The notes beneath the pieces are model-generated. The model made no database searches. It was not told where the DNA came from and was given only the letters and a program-made list of their open reading frames with translations. The translations under genes were made by a program, and so were the position numbers. A stretch of 64,000 bases of DNA. It comes from Dyadobacter sp. SG02 (GTDB lineage Bacteria; Bacteroidota; Bacteroidia; Cytophagales; Spirosomataceae). Position 1 is the stretch's first letter; every line of letters begins with the position of its first letter. The stretch covers positions 350,695-414,694 of the forward strand of contig NZ_FNYL01000007.1 in NCBI RefSeq assembly GCF_900109045.1, given 5' to 3'. This document shows positions 44,120 to 52,748 of the stretch, in pieces.

Positions 44120-45020
44120 CGGCTTCGGAAGGTTTAATGGTCCTGACGTATTTGATACTGCCCAGATTATACACTGTTAAATAGTCAGCCGCCGGTTGTT
44201 CCGCGGAATGGCCGGCTTCCGAACGTACGCGACGCATACGCGTGATCTCCACATAAGCCTCTCGCGGAGGCATATTCCCCCGTTTTTCAAATCCGAGCCG
44301 TTTGTAGCTCCGGCCGTCCGACCATTCGAGGTCGGCGTAGGTCATGATATCGTCCGGCGACTTTTCGCGGATGAATGCAATCAATAGTTTATCCAGCGCA
44401 CCGACCACATTCGTACCCAACAAGCTGGCAAACCGGATCAGCTCGTGCGAGCGGAAGGGTTCGCCATTTTGCCCGAAAATACGTGCATTGCTGAAAGTAG
44501 CGACGGCCACGAGCAATTCATCCGCCGATGCGTCGAAAACGAAATGTTCCGGTAATACGCGGTAATATCGTTTTGGCAAAAACAGTCCATACCGGAATTT
44601 AGACATCGTGCTGCCATTCAGGTGATTATCTTCAAGGAACTGCGTTGTCGTTGCATTGTCGACCCTTCGTGCGAGCGTGAGACGTGCGGGGATTTTAGCT
44701 GAAATACCGAGCATTGCCGCTAACCGGGATTGTACAATGTTTTGTCTGGCGAGCCAGTAATCTTCCTGGATAACGACCATCGGAATACCCTCATTTCTGG
44801 ACAGTTCCAGGCGCTCGTTCAACTGGTTTAACAAACCTTCGTGATCGACGTTTTTCCAAGTAGACAGGTCCACTGGAATCACTTTCATAATTACGTTTTC
44901 AGCATCGGCTATTTCCAGAATTGGCAGCGCAAAGTCCGGTTCTTGTACAATATAATATCGAAATGGAATGGTTATCAGCCAGTTGCAAAGTTGTTCCGAA
45001 AATGATAATGGTTTTGCCAA
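44109..45020 (-). CDS. Conserved protein of unknown function with GNAT-like features
   Basis: This 303-residue protein has no recognised catalytic motif. The middle and C-terminal parts (FLEDNHLNGS, RYGLFLPKRYYRV, ELLVAVATFSNAR, then DIMTYADLEWSDGRSYKRLG followed by FEKRGNMPPREAYVEI) match the layout of a GNAT-like family known from phage and chromosomal genes of unknown role. The N-terminal third (VIPVDLSTWKNVDHEGLL, PMVVIQEDYWL) resembles a small restriction-type fold but lacks a clear active site. It overlaps miaA by 11 bp and is co-directional. Confidence 0.6.
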   Translation of the reverse strand: MAKPLSFSEQLCNWLITIPFRYYIVQEPDFALPILEIADAENVIMKVIPVDLSTWKNVDHEGLLNQLNERLELSRNEGIPMVVIQEDYWLARQNIVQSRLAAMLGISAKIPARLTLARRVDNATTTQFLEDNHLNGSTMSKFRYGLFLPKRYYRVLPEHFVFDASADELLVAVATFSNARIFGQNGEPFRSHELIRFASLLGTNVVGALDKLLIAFIREKSPDDIMTYADLEWSDGRSYKRLGFEKRGNMPPREAYVEITRMRRVRSEAGHSAEQPAADYLTVYNLGSIKYVRTIKPSEADER

Positions 45021-45073
45021 TGGGAAGCCGGTAAATGAGCGGGCAAGTTAATGCGGGAATTTATCACAACAAA

Positions 45074-45098
45074 AAAACGCGCCGATGTGGCGCGTTTT
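45074..45098 (-). terminator. Intrinsic terminator of the outer-membrane protein gene
   Basis: Perfect 10-bp arms AAAACGCGCC/GGCGCGTTTT with a 5-nt loop are followed on the minus strand by a T-run. It lies 24 bp past the stop of the gene at 45123. Confidence 0.88.
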
Positions 45099-45122
45099 AC
45101 GATTTGAATGCTTTGCAGGAAA

Positions 45123-45728
45123 CTATTTGCCGCCCAGCCCGAATATGATACCGACATTCACGCCACCGAATTTGGAAGTGGATTCGAAGTCGATATTGTC
45201 GACAGAGCCGGTTTCGGAGCTATGATTTTTGTTGCCAAATACAAAATGGTAAATACCTTCTACCTGAATACCCACGTTCCCGAACGCGAACACGAGACCG
45301 GCTCTGGGCGCGGTACCGAAATTGCTGCGCGTGGATGATTCCAGTACCGTTTCGCCATTCCATTTCGCTTTGTATTTCGAGAAATATACCCCGGCGTCGC
45401 CACCAATGTAGGGACGGATCGCGCCTTTGGTGAAAAAATAGTCGAGCGTACCGGTTACGGGCATGAGCGTTCCGGTGCTGGTGAGCTTTTGTCCGGCGAC
45501 ATTGTAGTCGCTTCCGTCGGCGTAGATCTTACCGGCAACCCCGATTGCAAACTGCGGTGAGGCAAATACACGGAGGTTCACGCCACCACCGGCTACTGTT
45601 TTGGAATCCTCCACGTTGGATTTGGCGATACCACCCTGCAACCCGAGTGAGAACTGCGCAAAGCTGGCCGACGTCGCGGTTACGATAAGAGCGAAAACAG
45701 CCAGCGACAGGATTAGTTTCTTTTTCAT
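45123..45728 (-). CDS. Outer-membrane beta-barrel protein (OmpX/porin-like)
   Basis: The 201-residue protein has a signal peptide MKKKLILSLAVFALIVTATS ending ASFAQ. Alternating amphipathic strands follow, typical of the 8-stranded outer-membrane barrels of Bacteroidota (GLQGGIAKSNVE, GVNLRVFASPQFAIG, TGTLDYFFTKGAIRPYIGGD, and the last strand GGVNVGIIFGLGG). It probably sits in the outer membrane with a structural or adhesin-like role. It is monocistronic with its own terminator. Confidence 0.85.
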   Translation of the reverse strand: MKKKLILSLAVFALIVTATSASFAQFSLGLQGGIAKSNVEDSKTVAGGGVNLRVFASPQFAIGVAGKIYADGSDYNVAGQKLTSTGTLMPVTGTLDYFFTKGAIRPYIGGDAGVYFSKYKAKWNGETVLESSTRSNFGTAPRAGLVFAFGNVGIQVEGIYHFVFGNKNHSSETGSVDNIDFESTSKFGGVNVGIIFGLGGK

Positions 45729-45860
45729 GTTGATGTTTAATTATGGTTGATAGTTTGGAAACGATGTATCCATAATCAGTCCAACACGGAAAAATTGCAT
45801 TGTGCGGCGCCTATTAAATTGTCATACAATCCATTAGAGTGACAATTTATTTCGAATGTA

Positions 45861-46736
45861 CTATTTCGATATCGCCTGTTCCTGTGCAAAATATTCCTCA
45901 TCCTGACGGGCAGCCTCCCAACCGATCAATGCTTTTTTGCGCAAACTGCCCCAGCGATACTCGCCCAGCACCCCTTCTTTGCGAATCACGCGGTGGCAGG
46001 GGATAATGTAGGCGATCGGGTTGTCGCCCACGGCCGAGCCCACGGCGCGGACTGCTTTGGGATGCCCGATTCGTTCGGCGATTTGCTGGTAGGTCGTCAC
46101 AGCGCCTTGCGGAATGCTGAGTAATGCTTCCCATACTTTGAGCTGGAAATTGGTGCCTTGCACAAGCAGCGGGAGTTTTTCCAGCGAATCCTGTGCCGGG
46201 CTGAAAATGCGCTTCACATAACCCGCCGTCAGTTGCTGATCGGGGCGGATGGTGGCGTAATGCCATTTGCGGGCGAGTTCGATCAGCTGGAAATCGCGGG
46301 TGGCCTCGTCCACGAACGCCATGGCGCAAATGCCCCGCTCGGTGGCGGCAATGAAACAGTCCCCGAAAGGTGTTTCATGAAATCCATAGTTGATTACGAG
46401 TCCTTTACCCGCGCTCTTGTATTCCTGCGGGGTAACGCCCTCAATGGAAGTGAAATGGTCGTACACCCGGCTCTGGCTCGAAAGCCCGGCCGATTCGGCG
46501 AGTTCGGCGAGGTTGGTCGAATCTTTGATCCTGTCTTTCAGGTAACCTGCAGTAATGTATTGCAGGAAGCGTTTCGGGCTCACCCCGGCCCATTCGGAAA
46601 ACATGCGCTGGAAGTGAAACTGGCTGATACTCACCTCGTCGGCTACTTCGTTAAGGGTTGGCTGTTCTTTGGCATTGGCCACGATGTACTCGATGGCTTT
46701 TGCGATTTTGTCGTAGTTATAAGCTTGCTGGTCCAT
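45861..46736 (-). CDS. AraC-type regulator fused to O6-methylguanine-DNA methyltransferase
   Basis: This 291-residue protein joins an AraC helix-turn-helix domain (about 1-105; VADEVSISQFHFQRMFSEWA and LAESAGLSSQSRVYDHFTSI) to a methyltransferase domain (about 110-285). The latter contains the DNA-binding segment IPQGAVTTYQQIAERIGHPK and the acceptor Cys247 in IIPCHRVIRKEG. It lacks the N-terminal zinc domain of E. coli Ada, so methyl-phosphotriester sensing as in Ada is not expected. It repairs O6-alkylguanine and probably acts as a regulator. Other Ada-operon genes are absent nearby. Confidence 0.92.
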   Translation of the reverse strand: MDQQAYNYDKIAKAIEYIVANAKEQPTLNEVADEVSISQFHFQRMFSEWAGVSPKRFLQYITAGYLKDRIKDSTNLAELAESAGLSSQSRVYDHFTSIEGVTPQEYKSAGKGLVINYGFHETPFGDCFIAATERGICAMAFVDEATRDFQLIELARKWHYATIRPDQQLTAGYVKRIFSPAQDSLEKLPLLVQGTNFQLKVWEALLSIPQGAVTTYQQIAERIGHPKAVRAVGSAVGDNPIAYIIPCHRVIRKEGVLGEYRWGSLRKKALIGWEAARQDEEYFAQEQAISK

Positions 46737-46906
46737 TGGATTTTTTTAATTTGTTGATACAAATTTGGCCTGCATCGCCCTGGTAGCCAACCCGAAACTT
46801 GCGCAAGTATCTGCACCAGTCACTAAGCTGGTCTGGCACTGTTTATGTATGCGGATTTATATTCGCATCAGTTTTAAACCTCAATCACAGCACGTTCTAC
46901 ATTGCC

Positions 46907-47206
46907 ATGAAGTTACTTTTTGCCAGCCTCATAACCATCATAATCGCGCATAGCGCCCATTCGCAGAATTTCAAAGCCGATCTCCGGAAACTCAACGGGC
47001 AGATCGAAGCGGCCTACAAAAGCAAGAAACTTACTGCCAATGAATACGCCAAACTGAAAAAAGAGCGCAACGTGATTGAACTGACAATCGATAAGGCGCT
47101 GGCTGACGACATTCTCACCCCCGATGAAAAGAACCGGATCCATTCAAAAATCGTCCGCTCCCGGAAGCGGCTCGCGAAATACAGGACCAACCGGGAGATC
47201 TATTAA
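46907..47206 (+). CDS. Small secreted protein, unknown function
   Basis: With the ATG at 46907 the product is 99 residues: a signal peptide (MKLLFASLITIIIAHSAHSQ) followed by a very basic helical body (KADLRKLNGQIEAAYKSKKL, ANEYAKLKKERNVIELTIDK, RSRKRLAKYRTNR). The helical pattern and an LTPDEKNRIHSK segment suggest a small periplasmic helical bundle. I know no family. An in-frame start 36 codons upstream would bury the signal peptide. It ends just before a hairpin. Confidence 0.6.
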   Translation: MKLLFASLITIIIAHSAHSQNFKADLRKLNGQIEAAYKSKKLTANEYAKLKKERNVIELTIDKALADDILTPDEKNRIHSKIVRSRKRLAKYRTNREIY

Positions 47207-47212
47207 AAGCAA

Positions 47213-47243
47213 AATGGCTCCTGCATGCGTTGCGGGAGCCATT
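47213..47243. terminator. Hairpin terminator between convergent small genes
   Basis: Arms AATGGCTCC (47213-47221) and GGAGCCATT (47235-47243) form a perfect 9-bp stem. It sits between the secreted protein gene (+) and the 37-residue Lys-rich protein gene (-). Confidence 0.6.
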
Positions 47244-47265
47244 CGGAAAGGACGTTCCGGATGGG

Positions 47266-47379
47266 TCAGTACTCTTTTTTGCCATCCTTTTTCGCCTTTT
47301 TATCGGCTCTTTTTTCTTTCAGGGATTTAGTAGCCTCTTTTTTGTCGCTTCCTTTGTCCAGGTTTTTTCCTTTGGCCAT
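47266..47379 (-). CDS. 37-residue lysine-rich small protein
   Basis: The minus strand encodes MAKGKNLDKGSDKKEATKSL and a further 17 residues ending KKDGKKEY, then TGA. It is 37 residues with about two fifths Lys and no hydrophobic core. Codon phase is clean and the gene lies between terminators, unlike a random shadow. Short Lys-rich proteins of this sort are known in Bacteroidota but their function is not. It could be a nucleic-acid-binding or ribosome-associated peptide (inference). Confidence 0.55.
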   Translation of the reverse strand: MAKGKNLDKGSDKKEATKSLKEKRADKKAKKDGKKEY

Positions 47380-47456
47380 GACTATTGAATTTTAGAGTTG
47401 TGTAATCTTTCAAATAACAGCAATAACCTGCTCATTTGTATCCCCGGACGCGAAAA

Positions 47457-48440
47457 TTATTGCTTTTGGGTGATCCTGTCCATGATCAGGTTGGCCCTTG
47501 CGCCCGTGTCGCCGCTGCTTGGGCTCTTGCCTTCGCCGCGCAAATCCTTCACGATCGATTCGATCAGTGGCTGCTGAACGTGCTGCGGATAAGGCACATG
47601 GAAAACCTCGATTCCTTCCGAAGTCTCGACGTGAATATCGAATTTTTCGAAAAATGAAAAGGTAATGCGGCCTTTGGAACCGATGATCTGCGTTTCGTCT
47701 TCGCGCTGGTCTTTATGAATGGTGTAGCACCAACTTCCCTTGCCTAACACACCTGATTCGAATTCAAAATTGGCGACCACAATATCATCGGCCTCGTACA
47801 GGTGCGCCTGGTTGCGCGCGATGCCCGAGGCGTGTTTAACAGGCCCGAAAATGAATTCGAGGAGGTCGAACTGGTGGGATGCGAGGTCGTGAAAATGCCC
47901 GCCGCCCGAGATTTCAGGTTTTACGCGCCAGCGGGGTTTGGGATTTTCGCCAACCTCCTCGTCGTACGGTTGCCATTGGAGGCAAATGTCGATGAAACGA
48001 ATATCCCCGATGACTTTTTTATCGATCAGTTCCTTTAATTTGAGGAAGTAATCCAACGCGCGGCGGTAGTAGGCAACGAAAACGGGTACGCCGGTGCGCT
48101 TGCTTTCGGCATTGATCCGGTCGCATTCGGCAGCTGTCCGGGCCATGGGTTTTTCAATGTAAACCGGCTTCCCGGCCTGCATGGCCTTAAAAGCCAGGCT
48201 TTCGTGGGCATCGGGTGGCGTGGCGATATAGATCGCGTTGATATCCGGGTCGTTGATAAGCGCATCGGCATTGTCGTACCATTTGGGCACGCCGTGCCGC
48301 TCGGCGTAGTCTTTCGCCAGCGCACCATCGCGGCGCATGACCGCCACCAGTGAAGAATTGGAGACTTTATTGAATGCCGGGCCGCTTTTGACTTCGGTCA
48401 CATTGCCGCAGCCGATAATACCCCATTTGATCTGATCCAT
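47457..48440 (-). CDS. Gfo/Idh/MocA-family NAD(P)-dependent oxidoreductase
   Basis: With the ATG at 48440 (MDQIKWGIIGCGNVTE) the protein is 327 residues. The N-terminal Rossmann motif is GIIGCGNV (8-15). The family EKP motif is in YIEKPMARTA near 93, with the catalytic Lys, and a C-terminal domain carries SGGGHFHDLASHQFDLLEF. It probably oxidises or reduces a sugar or inositol; the substrate is unknown. It is a single gene, divergent from the VF530 gene at 48541. Confidence 0.93.
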   Translation of the reverse strand: MDQIKWGIIGCGNVTEVKSGPAFNKVSNSSLVAVMRRDGALAKDYAERHGVPKWYDNADALINDPDINAIYIATPPDAHESLAFKAMQAGKPVYIEKPMARTAAECDRINAESKRTGVPVFVAYYRRALDYFLKLKELIDKKVIGDIRFIDICLQWQPYDEEVGENPKPRWRVKPEISGGGHFHDLASHQFDLLEFIFGPVKHASGIARNQAHLYEADDIVVANFEFESGVLGKGSWCYTIHKDQREDETQIIGSKGRITFSFFEKFDIHVETSEGIEVFHVPYPQHVQQPLIESIVKDLRGEGKSPSSGDTGARANLIMDRITQKQ

Positions 48441-48540
48441 CGGACAGGTTTTAGGTTTTGAACTAATCAACCTGCATAATAATTATTTATAAACAGAAAT
48501 CTACTTTAAAAGAGACAGCAACATTTTTTTAACGGTACGC

Positions 48541-48762
48541 ATGGAATCACAACCGAATAACCCGCTCCACGGCAAGACGCTCGAAGCCATTTTGAATGAA
48601 CTCGTAGCTTATTACGGCTGGGAGCAAATGGGTTATCATGTCAATATCAACAGCTTTCAGCACGAACCCAGCGTGAAATCGAGCCTCAAATTTTTGAGAA
48701 AAACTCCCTGGGCGCGTCAGAAAGTGGAAGAACTGTACCTGAAAATGCTGGAACGAAAGTAG
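48541..48762 (+). CDS. VF530-family DNA-binding protein
   Basis: The 73-residue protein carries the VF530 (DUF2132) signature over its length: NPLHGKTLEAILNELV, YYGWEQMGYHVNINSF, PSVKSSLKFLRKTPWARQKV. It is a small helical protein of proposed DNA-binding function. It is a short distance upstream of the cbpA-like chaperone gene in the same orientation. Confidence 0.92.
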   Translation: MESQPNNPLHGKTLEAILNELVAYYGWEQMGYHVNINSFQHEPSVKSSLKFLRKTPWARQKVEELYLKMLERK

Positions 48763-48807
48763 TAGGTTGTTTTTTAACTATTATTCACTTCAATAGATTG
48801 GAAATTT

Positions 48808-49683
48808 ATGGCTTTTGTAGATTATTATCAGATACTCGGACTCGACAAAAATGCTGACGATAAGGCCATTAAAAATGCATACAGAAAACTCGCGAGGAAG
48901 TATCACCCCGATCTGAACCCGAATGATAAGGAAGCGCAAAAGAAGTTTCAGGAGCTCAACGAGGCCAACGAGGTACTGAGCGATCCCGAAAAGCGAAAGA
49001 AATACGACAAATACGGCAAAGATTGGCAGCATAGCGAGGAGTTCGAGCGTGCAAGGCAGGCGCGTAGCCAGGCAGGAGGGCAGGAGGGACAATGGTTCGG
49101 CGGTGGTAACGAAGGCTTCTCCGATTTCTTTGAATCGATGTTCGGCTCGGGTTTTGGCGGTGGTCGCCAGGCGCGTTTCCGGGGGCAGGATTATCAGGCG
49201 GAAATCCATCTGGGTCTCCGCGATGCTTACGAAACGCACAAGCAAACCCTGACGGTGAACGGCAAGAATATCCGTATTACCGTGCCCGCTGGTGTCGAAA
49301 ACGGACAGACCATTAAAATCGCAGGCCACGGCGGACCCGGAAGTAATGGTGGGCCGAATGGCGATTTGTACATTACTTTCTCGGTGAGCGCCGATGATAA
49401 ATTCAGGAGATCGGGCAATGATTTGCATTTAAAAGTTGACCTCGACCTTTATACGGCGGTGCTCGGCGGCGAGCTGGTGGTGGAGACATTGAGTGGCAAA
49501 GTAAAGCTTCCCATTAAACCCGAAACACAGAACGGCAGCGTCGTTCGTTTAAAAGGGAAGGGGTTTCCGGTTTACAAAAAGGATGGTCAGTTCGGCGATC
49601 TTTATGTGACTTTCGATGTAAAAGTGCCGACCAATCTCACCGAGCGGCAAAAGGAGTTGTTTACAGAATTGTCTAAATCCTGA
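48808..49683 (+). CDS. cbpA: DnaJ/CbpA-type co-chaperone
   Basis: This 291-residue protein has a J domain (1-70) with the HPD motif at 33-35 (KYHPDLNPN). A Gly/Phe-rich linker (about 90-120, GGGNEGFSDFFESMFGSGFG) and the two C-terminal peptide-binding domains (ENGQTIKIAGHGGPGSNGGP; RLKGKGFPVYKKDGQFGDLY) follow. It lacks the zinc finger of DnaJ, which marks the CbpA type. It stimulates DnaK/Hsp70. It is followed at 8 bp by the CbpM-like gene. Confidence 0.93.
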   Translation: MAFVDYYQILGLDKNADDKAIKNAYRKLARKYHPDLNPNDKEAQKKFQELNEANEVLSDPEKRKKYDKYGKDWQHSEEFERARQARSQAGGQEGQWFGGGNEGFSDFFESMFGSGFGGGRQARFRGQDYQAEIHLGLRDAYETHKQTLTVNGKNIRITVPAGVENGQTIKIAGHGGPGSNGGPNGDLYITFSVSADDKFRRSGNDLHLKVDLDLYTAVLGGELVVETLSGKVKLPIKPETQNGSVVRLKGKGFPVYKKDGQFGDLYVTFDVKVPTNLTERQKELFTELSKS

Positions 49684-49690
49684 AAACGAT

Positions 49691-49990
49691 ATGGAAAATG
49701 ACCAGTTGATCGCAATCGAAGTATTTTGCACGAATTATGACGTGGAATATGCATTTGTAGCGTCGTTGCAGGAGCACGACCTGATCGAAACGGTGATCGT
49801 CGAAGATACCCGCTTTTTGCAAATCCCCCAATTGAGCCGCATAGAGCGCATAATCCGCCTGCACCACGAGCTCGACATTAACCTGGAAGGCATTGAGGCG
49901 ATCCAAGGCCTCCTTAGCCGCATCGAGCATCTCGACAGAGAGGTCGCATCGCTCCGCAACCGGCTGCGGTTTTACGAGCCGGGCTTATAA
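49691..49990 (+). CDS. cbpM: CbpM-like chaperone modulator
   Basis: This 99-residue protein follows the cbpA-like gene by 8 bp, as CbpM does in E. coli. The pattern ALLVQEHDLIE-like (FVASLQEHDLIETVIVEDTR), QIPQLSRIERIIRLHHELDI and NLEGIEAIQGLLSRIEHLDR matches the CbpM/MerR-like fold. It is expected to bind the J domain of CbpA and limit its activity. Confidence 0.82.
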   Translation: MENDQLIAIEVFCTNYDVEYAFVASLQEHDLIETVIVEDTRFLQIPQLSRIERIIRLHHELDINLEGIEAIQGLLSRIEHLDREVASLRNRLRFYEPGL

Positions 49991-50043
49991 TAGCTCATGC
50001 ATTGCCGGATAACCGGTTATCTTTGCACTCCCATTAAAACCAA

Positions 50044-50068
50044 GGGCAGGCCGGCGCCGGTCTGCCCC
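50044..50068. terminator. Hairpin between cbpM-like and helicase genes
   Basis: Arms of 11 bp (GGGCAGGCCGG/CCGGTCTGCCC, one G-T pair) form a GC-rich hairpin in the 89 bp between the stop at 49990 and the start at 50080. It could end the cbpA-cbpM transcript or fold in the helicase 5' leader; the T-tail is weak. Confidence 0.45.
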
Positions 50069-50079
50069 ATTATTTGCCT

Positions 50080-51315
50080 ATGAAATTTGAAGATTACCCC
50101 ATTGCCGCGGAGATCAAGCGGAGCCTGGAAGCGGCCGGGTTTAAAAAGCCTACCGATATTCAGTTCAAAGCCATTCCGGCGGTGATGAAGGGGGAAGATG
50201 TGCTGGCTATCGCGCAGACGGGTACCGGCAAGACGGCCGCTTTTGCGATCCCGGTGATTGATAAACTGCATAAACAAAAGGTATCCAGCCGTTCAGAAGG
50301 AATTAAATGCGTGGTAATGGTACCTACCCGGGAGCTTGCTATCCAGATCGCCGAGGTATTTACGAGCATTTCGCGGCATACCAAAGTAAAGACGTTCAGC
50401 GTATTCGGTGGGGTAGAGCAGGGGCCTCAGATTGCGAAGCTCGAAAAAGGAATCGATATTCTCGTTTCGACCCCCGGCCGGATGTTCGACCTCGTGAGTC
50501 AGGGTCACATCAAGCTTGACCGCGTCGATACCCTCATTCTCGACGAAGCCGACCATATGCTCGACCTCGGGTTTATCAAGGACATTCAGGACCTGATCCG
50601 GCATTTACCGAAAAGAAGGCAAACGCTGTTTTTCTCGGCTACTATCGATGAAAAGATCAAGAAGCTGGCCTATTCGCTGGTGAGGAACGCGATCCGCATT
50701 CAGATTTCACCTAAAAACCCTGTGGCGAAGAATATCGACCACTCCGTTGCATTTGTAGCCATGGATGACAAACGTTTCTTTCTGGAACGTGTAATCCGCC
50801 AGAATGCCGATAAAAAGATCCTTGTGTTCGTACGTACGAAGGTGCGCGCCGAGCGCGTGTATAATGCGCTCGAACGCATGGAGATCAAAAGTCTCACCAT
50901 TCACGGCGATAAAGAGCAAGCCGATCGCCTTACCGCGATGAACGAGTTTAAGAAAGGCAATGTGAAGGTTCTGATCGCAACGGACGTCAGTGCGCGAGGT
51001 ATCGATATCCCGAACGTGGATTACGTGATCAACTACGATTTGCCCGAACAACCTGAGAATTACGTCCACCGTGTAGGCCGTACCGGTCGCGGGATGCAGA
51101 AAGGCATTGCCGTGTCGTTTTGCAGTGAGGAAGAAAAGCCAGTACTCGACCAGATCCAGCAATATCTCGACAAACCTATCGCCGTGGTAAAATTCAGCGC
51201 CGGGGATTATGCCGAAACGCTCGAATTCACGACCGATACGCCGAATGATCTTTCGGCGCTGATGCGGGAAGTGGAGGAATTCGAATCGCGCAAAAAGAAG
51301 AAAAGTAAAAAGTAA
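50080..51315 (+). CDS. DEAD-box ATP-dependent RNA helicase
   Basis: The 411-residue protein (ATG at 50080; an in-frame TTG two codons upstream is unlikely) has all DEAD-box motifs. The Q motif is in KKPTDIQFKAIPAV, motif I is AQTGTGKT (44-51), the Ia segment is PTRELA, motif II is DEAD in LILDEADHMLDLGF (about 152), motif III is SAT, and the helicase C domain ends in HRVGRTGR. The C-terminus has a short Lys-rich tail, as in RhlE-type helicases. It probably unwinds RNA in ribosome assembly or mRNA turnover. Confidence 0.95.
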   Translation: MKFEDYPIAAEIKRSLEAAGFKKPTDIQFKAIPAVMKGEDVLAIAQTGTGKTAAFAIPVIDKLHKQKVSSRSEGIKCVVMVPTRELAIQIAEVFTSISRHTKVKTFSVFGGVEQGPQIAKLEKGIDILVSTPGRMFDLVSQGHIKLDRVDTLILDEADHMLDLGFIKDIQDLIRHLPKRRQTLFFSATIDEKIKKLAYSLVRNAIRIQISPKNPVAKNIDHSVAFVAMDDKRFFLERVIRQNADKKILVFVRTKVRAERVYNALERMEIKSLTIHGDKEQADRLTAMNEFKKGNVKVLIATDVSARGIDIPNVDYVINYDLPEQPENYVHRVGRTGRGMQKGIAVSFCSEEEKPVLDQIQQYLDKPIAVVKFSAGDYAETLEFTTDTPNDLSALMREVEEFESRKKKKSKK

Positions 51316-51321
51316 GGCAAT

Positions 51322-51357
51322 AAAAAAGGCTTTCAGAGCGATCTGAAAGCCTTTTTT
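51322..51357. terminator. Bidirectional intrinsic terminator
   Basis: Sixteen-bp arms (AAAAAAGGCTTTCAGA/TCTGAAAGCCTTTTTT) with a 4-nt loop lie between the convergent helicase (+) and CHRD lipoprotein (-) genes; each side supplies a U-tract. Confidence 0.93.
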
Positions 51358-51373
51358 ATATAATGCCTGTGGC

Positions 51374-51838
51374 TTATTCTTCGAATTTGTCAGCGATGAC
51401 CTGCCCGCGGATTTCACCGAAAGGATAGAGCTCGGTAGGGATGTTAATGTACATCATGCCGAGGATCAGCTGGGTTTGTTGCTCGGTATTAGCCAGTTTG
51501 TACGTGCCGCTCACCTGGCCAGCCGGTTTGTCGGCCAGCGTCTGGATGATGCCACCGGCTGCCCATGACGGGTTTGCCGCGTTAAGCGTCACCGAAGTAG
51601 GGGTTATGTTCTGGAAATTGATGTTGTATTTGAGCTCCATTGTGTTCTTGTTGTACTCAAATACCCCGGTGCCTTGCGCTGATGACGTAGACTTTGGAAC
51701 AGTTGGGCTACTATTGATTACAGCCGAGAACTTCACAATGTCATCTTTGTGAGGCCCTTCCTCTTTACAGGAGGTTACAAATCCTAACATCAAAACTCCT
51801 GCGATTAATAGTAAATAACGTTTCATTGGCTTTTTCAT
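51374..51838 (-). CDS. CHRD-domain lipoprotein
   Basis: The 154-residue protein has a lipoprotein signal (MKKPMKRYLLLIAGVLMLGF, lipidated Cys24 in TSCKEE). One CHRD (chordin-type) domain follows: KFSAVINSSPTVPKSTSSAQ, GTGVFEYNKNTMELKYNINF, and IPTELYPFGEIRGQV near the end. CHRD proteins in Bacteroidota are usually surface or periplasmic with unknown ligands. It is monocistronic. Confidence 0.88.
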   Translation of the reverse strand: MKKPMKRYLLLIAGVLMLGFVTSCKEEGPHKDDIVKFSAVINSSPTVPKSTSSAQGTGVFEYNKNTMELKYNINFQNITPTSVTLNAANPSWAAGGIIQTLADKPAGQVSGTYKLANTEQQTQLILGMMYINIPTELYPFGEIRGQVIADKFEE

Positions 51839-51914
51839 ACAGCGTTAAATTAAAAATTTGATTCCTAAATATACATACAAACTTAAATCCTGCAAAAATG
51901 ATACCAGTTTGCTG

Positions 51915-52649
51915 TCATATATTCCAAAGATCACTTTTCCGGATGTAAACGATCCGGTTGTTCCAGATTACCCGGTCCCAGTGGTCGACAGACCCGATTA
52001 TCGTGAGTTTATGCCCTTTTCCCACCTTTTCCACGACCCCAGCCGCGGACGACGGTTCATCGCGCAGGAAGGTGTTTTCATTCACTATGATGCACGTTTG
52101 ATAAAGGGAAGGTACATTTAGTATTCCCAGCAACGCGAGCAGATAAACAATAATCGAAACCTTGTGAATCTGCAAAATAGGCTCCTTCCTACGTGTCTTT
52201 GTAACCATTATGACAACTATATAGGTGCCCAAAGTTAGTAGCAATATCGGAATGTAATCACCATACTTTCGATAAAATATTATGAAATAATTGTAATCGT
52301 CGAATTCATAGCCACTTAGATTCTGCTCTTTGGCGAGCTTATCCATTTTTTCAAAAAGATGCCTTGAAGGCTGCGTGAGGGCCAATTTGCTAAGAAAAAA
52401 AAGACAGTCGGTATAATTATTCGTCTTCTCGGCCAGAAACGCGAGCTTCAAAAGCAGCGCCTGGCTATTTTTTTCGGTCAGGCTGAAATTTTTTTTATAC
52501 AGCGTTTGCGCCTCGGCATACCGGGCGATAGCGAACAGAGAATCAGCCGTTTTGAGCTCCTTTTGATTGGCACAAAAAGCAACTCCCGGCACGAAAAAGG
52601 CCAGAAACAAAAACGAAAAAAACAGGTTTTTCTTGTAGGGTACTTGCAT
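51915..52649 (-). CDS. Membrane protein with TPR-like N-terminus and SH3-like C-terminal domain
   Basis: The 244-residue protein has a signal peptide (about 8-24, ending AFCA). A helical TPR-like region (KTADSLFAIARYAEAQTLYK and following), two membrane helices (about 134-151 and 163-184) and a C-terminal SH3-type domain (TFLRDEPSSAAGVVEKVGKG, then LTIIGSVDHWDRVIWNNRIV, YIRKSDLW) follow. The layout resembles the C-terminal end of BatE-type proteins (inference). No operon partners are visible. Confidence 0.7.
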   Translation of the reverse strand: MQVPYKKNLFFSFLFLAFFVPGVAFCANQKELKTADSLFAIARYAEAQTLYKKNFSLTEKNSQALLLKLAFLAEKTNNYTDCLFFLSKLALTQPSRHLFEKMDKLAKEQNLSGYEFDDYNYFIIFYRKYGDYIPILLLTLGTYIVVIMVTKTRRKEPILQIHKVSIIVYLLALLGILNVPSLYQTCIIVNENTFLRDEPSSAAGVVEKVGKGHKLTIIGSVDHWDRVIWNNRIVYIRKSDLWNI

Positions 52650-52748
52650 TATACTTTAAAGAATTCTACTTTTGCATCGCAATTACGGAAAACGCCACGG
52701 CTAATCCAACACTGCAAAACATCGAAAGCGACAAAGCAAGTAGAAAAC

